A stretch of DNA of 25,081 nucleotides, from positions 1-25,081 of the forward strand of contig CALBQR010000056.1 of assembly GCA_937899895.1 (NCBI GenBank). Direction: 5' to 3'. This document shows, one piece after another, positions 22,788-25,081 of this stretch. Position 1 is the stretch's first letter, and the number at the start of each line of letters is the position of its first letter. Position numbers and translations under genes: made by a program. The notes beneath the pieces were generated by a model that did not search any database, was not told where the DNA came from, and saw only the letters and a list, made by a program, of their open reading frames with translations. Origin of the DNA: an uncultured Alistipes sp. (lineage in GTDB: Bacteria > Bacteroidota > Bacteroidia > Bacteroidales > Rikenellaceae).

Positions 22788-23342
22788 CTATTGGTCGAAT
22801 TTTGGTTTGAGTATTTCGGCGTAAATAACAGCCTTTGCCAAGTCAAACTCCTCGCATATTTCCGAAGATTCGTTAGCGGATGCTGCGCTTGCGTTTTGAG
22901 TCTGTGGCTTTGCGGTGGTCGGTTGATACGCTGGCTTCGCCTTCTTGGGCTGCGGCTTGGGCTTGCGAACTTGTGGTGTCGTCCCCTCACCTCGCATTGG
23001 TTTGCTCTCAAATTGGGGCCTATTTTGCGCAATACCACCTTCGATATTCCTTGCGTGGCGATTTTGTTGAGCCTCGATTGCCATTTCCCTTGTTTTGATA
23101 ATGTGTTCTCTAATCGCCTTTGCCAGAGGATCCGGCTCGTCATCGATTATATGATCGAAACTATGTGGCTTGTGCTTCGTTTCGCGCGCGGGAATGGCCT
23201 CCTCGCCCGAAAAATCGTGCTCTGCATCGAAACTTTCGGTTGTGCTATCGTTATTCTGCATCTTATCGGCACTCCTATTTATAAGGCGGCCGATTATGAT
23301 GATAACAGCTGTTATGATTGCAAATATTGACGAGGAACTCAT
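22788..23342 (-). CDS. Membrane-anchored disordered protein with conserved C-terminal motif
   Basis: 184-aa protein of unknown function. An N-terminal hydrophobic segment (about residues 5-19, IFAIITAVIIIIGRL) anchors it, probably with the rest in the cytoplasm. Residues 30-160 are low-complexity and polar, with a Pro/Lys/Gln-rich stretch (KPKPQPKKAKP). The last 20 residues (EEFDLAKAVIYAEILKPKF) look like a short helix of the kind that ends many small Bacteroidales membrane proteins and may bind a partner. It lies 14 bases downstream of the RelA/SpoT-like stop and 19 bases upstream of the HIT gene, so it is part of that transcript. Confidence 0.82.
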   Translation of the reverse strand: MSSSSIFAIITAVIIIIGRLINRSADKMQNNDSTTESFDAEHDFSGEEAIPARETKHKPHSFDHIIDDEPDPLAKAIREHIIKTREMAIEAQQNRHARNIEGGIAQNRPQFESKPMRGEGTTPQVRKPKPQPKKAKPAYQPTTAKPQTQNASAASANESSEICEEFDLAKAVIYAEILKPKFDQ

Positions 23343-23356
23343 ATGTGTATGCTTTT

Positions 23357-24868
23357 TTAGTTCAAGTTACGTTTAACGACCTCGATACCCTTGATCATTC
23401 GGATCTTGTCCATAAGGCTGTTAAGATCCTGTATATCCTTGATATAAAGGCTGATATTACCCTCGAAAATTCCATCGTGGCTTTGGATGTGAATCTCGCG
23501 GATATTGATGTTGAATTCATCCTTAATCAGCTGTGCCAGGTCGAGAATGATACCAATGCGGTCAATGCCTCGCAATTCTATCGACGAGAGGTATGAAACA
23601 GCCTTATGCTGCGACCATTTAATCTCTTCTTTTACAATGTTTTTGCCATATTGAGCACCAAGGCGTGTAAGCTCATCGCAGGTGTTCTTGTGAACGAAAA
23701 TACGACCTGTTTCGGGGTCGCGATAGCCTACTACCTGGTCGCCGGGAATAGGTTTGCAACATTCGGCGATGACAAATTGAGGCTCGATCTCCGAGGTGTC
23801 GGCGCCAACGACCAGATTGTTGCGCTTCTCCGGATTGTGACTGTTTTCCGGCAGATCCTCGTCGTTCTCGCTGTCGTTAAGGAAGAGCGACCAGAATTTC
23901 AGTATCTTACGCGCGGAGTTTTGTCGTAGAACCTTTTCGAGATTGTCGAGATTGAGGATTCCCGCGCCTAACTTGCTGTAAAATTCATCTTTGGTGTTGC
24001 ACTCGTAAGCAGGCAATACCTTGACAAATACGCGGCGGCTGGGGGTGATGCCCATATCTTTCAGGCGATCATCAAATGCCTGCATACCTCTTGCAATGTT
24101 GTTTTGACGATCCTTTTTGAGGTAGTTTTTGATCGACTGCTTTGCCTTTGTAGTGGTAACGTGATCGAGCCACTCGGCCTTCGGGGTAACGCTGTCCGAA
24201 GTGATGATTTCGATCTGGTCGCCACTGTGGATTTCGCTGAAAATCGGCTTGATGACGTGGTTGATTTTTGCTCCGATCGCCTTGTGTCCGATCTTTGAGT
24301 GAATGTCGTAAGCGAAGTCAAGAGCGGTTGCACCGTGAGGCATTGTTCTCGCTTCACCTTTTGGGGTAAATACAACAATTTCAGAGGTATATAGCGATAA
24401 CTTAAAGTTATCCAAGAACTCGACCGCATTCTCCGTAGAGCCGCTTAGGGCATCACGAATCTTGCTCAGCCAATTATCAAAAGCATCCTCATTTTGAGAT
24501 AGTGTTGCGTGCTTGTACTTCCAATGTGCAGCGAAACCTCGGTCGGCAATATCCTCCATTCGCTGCGTGCGAATCTGTACCTCGACCCAAATTCCGTCAT
24601 TACCCATTACTGTTGAGTGTAGGGCCTCGTAACCATTGGCCTTCGGCATACTAATCCAGTCGCGCAGACGGTCCGGTTTTGGTGCGTAAATATCTGTGAT
24701 AGAGGAGTATATCTGCCAACATTGGGTCTTTTCGGATGGGAATGGCAACGCCTTGAAGACGATACGGATGGCAAACAGGTCATATACCTCCTCGAATGAT
24801 ATCTGTTTGCGCTGCATTTTTGACCATATCGAATAGGATTTAACATTAAAATACGACAAAAAAAGCAC
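23357..24868 (-). pseudogene. RelA/SpoT homologue lacking its 5' third
   Basis: Remnant of a long (p)ppGpp synthetase/hydrolase. Recognisable homology begins abruptly at about 24841 with YSIWSKMQRKQISFEEVYDLFAIRIVF, in the middle of the synthetase domain. The HD hydrolase domain and the first synthetase part, with the basic G-R-x-K nucleotide-binding residues, are absent. Present are the acidic YDLFAIR, RLRDWISMPKANGYEALHS, EVQIRT, a full TGS domain (VVFTPKGEARTMPHGATALDFAY), the conserved-Cys/ZFD-like region around AECCKPIPGDQVVGYRDP, and a C-terminal ACT domain. RLRD is closer to the RxKD of bifunctional Rel/SpoT enzymes than to the ExDD of RelA. The rest, about 490 codons, has no stop or frameshift, so the loss looks recent. 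The only starts are a GTG inside the preceding terminator and an ATG at 24817. Synthetase activity is unlikely. An assembly join is an alternative explanation. Confidence 0.85.
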
Positions 24869-24890
24869 GCATCCATCGGAATGCGTGCTT
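24857..24890 (-). terminator. Terminator of the partial gene at the right edge
   Basis: AAGCACGCAT (24863-24872) pairs perfectly with ATGCGTGCTT (24881-24890) over an 8-base loop. Read on the minus strand it is followed by a run of about seven Ts. It stands 22 bases after the stop at 24913 and directly before the first codons of the truncated RelA/SpoT homologue. Confidence 0.88.
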
Positions 24891-24912
24891 CAATATGAAT
24901 TATAAGCTCAAA

Positions 24913-25081
24913 TTACTTCTTCATAATTGAAGAAACATCAACGCCTGCCGCCTCTGCAACATCACGAGGAGACTTGGAAATCATATCTCCGTAGAATACT
25001 TCACCATCAATGATTACAAAAGGCTTGATGCAAAGAACATCATCTTCGTTACCTTTGGGGATGTTATAAACTACAGCTGTA
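24913..25081 (-). CDS. 3' end of an unrecognised gene
   Basis: The last 55 codons of a minus-strand gene are inside the window, ending in SSIMKK and TAA (24913-24915). The visible part reads VVYNIPKGNEDDVLCIKPF, then VIIDGEVFYGDMISKSPRD and VAEAAGVDVSSIMKK. The fragment is acidic, without a membrane segment. The strand-turn-strand look (PFVIIDGEVFYGD) reminds one of several alpha/beta folds, but it is too short to assign, and I do not recognise the family. A strong terminator follows. Confidence 0.75.
   Translation of the reverse strand, partial: TAVVYNIPKGNEDDVLCIKPFVIIDGEVFYGDMISKSPRDVAEAAGVDVSSIMKK

Noticed and set aside
1..25081. CRISPR array, tRNA/rRNA genes, transposase or integrase
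   Set aside because: No regularly spaced repeats, no cloverleaf-like sequence and no recombinase motifs were seen on either strand.

Overview
The window is a stretch of chromosome from a member of the Bacteroidales, most likely a gut Rikenellaceae/Alistipes-like organism (the family is inferred; the order is well supported). Three things point there. The arginine operon carries the Bacteroidetes-type N-succinylornithine transcarbamylase. Several other proteins belong to families typical of Bacteroidetes (DUF4919, DUF5106, the FDLAKAVIYAEIL-tailed protein). Start sites lack strong Shine-Dalgarno sequences and are instead preceded by TTTG-N19-TAnnTTTG promoters, the Bacteroidetes primary-sigma consensus.

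Layout. (a) 2-5069 (+): a tight arginine operon, argD (5' end outside the window), argF', argB, argE and argH, with gaps of 2-15 bases; it takes the semialdehyde to arginine through N-succinylated intermediates, apart from the argininosuccinate synthase step, which is not in the window. (b) 5172-6233 (+): an AT-rich orphan gene for a membrane/coiled-coil protein with its own consensus promoter. (c) 6354-7389 (-): a secreted NlpC/P60 hydrolase and a small acidic protein. (d) 7578-11490 (+): ligA, a secreted DUF4919 protein and fabI. (e) 11680-13092 (+): a DUF2975 membrane protein abutting a small Xre regulator, with paired direct repeats flanking their promoter, then a small lipoprotein. (f) 13163-16334 (-): a four-gene operon of nitrilase-type amidase, TauE/SafE transporter, PhnP-like metallo-hydrolase and SDR oxidoreductase, divergent from (g) 16444-18059 (+): a CvfB-like S1 protein and a SAM methyltransferase. 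(h) 18134-19983 (-): a DUF5106/thioredoxin-like lipoprotein and folD, divergent from (i) a reverse rubrerythrin (20189-20737, +). (j) 20794-22381: gene-poor, AT-rich DNA around one Xre-type regulator whose promoter lies in a perfect inverted repeat. (k) 22382-24868 (-): a RelA/SpoT homologue lacking its 5' third, a membrane-anchored disordered protein and a HIT hydrolase. (l) 24913-25081 (-): the 3' end of an unrecognised gene closed by a terminator.

Most of the window is ordinary housekeeping DNA. The points that stand out are the amputated RelA/SpoT gene sitting directly behind a foreign terminator, the two symmetrical operator-like arrangements at the Xre genes, alanine at the residue that decides succinyl versus acetyl specificity in the ornithine transcarbamylase, a clamp-binding-like tail on LigA, and the AT-rich orphan gene. 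I saw no CRISPR array, rRNA, tRNA, transposase or clear new multi-gene system.
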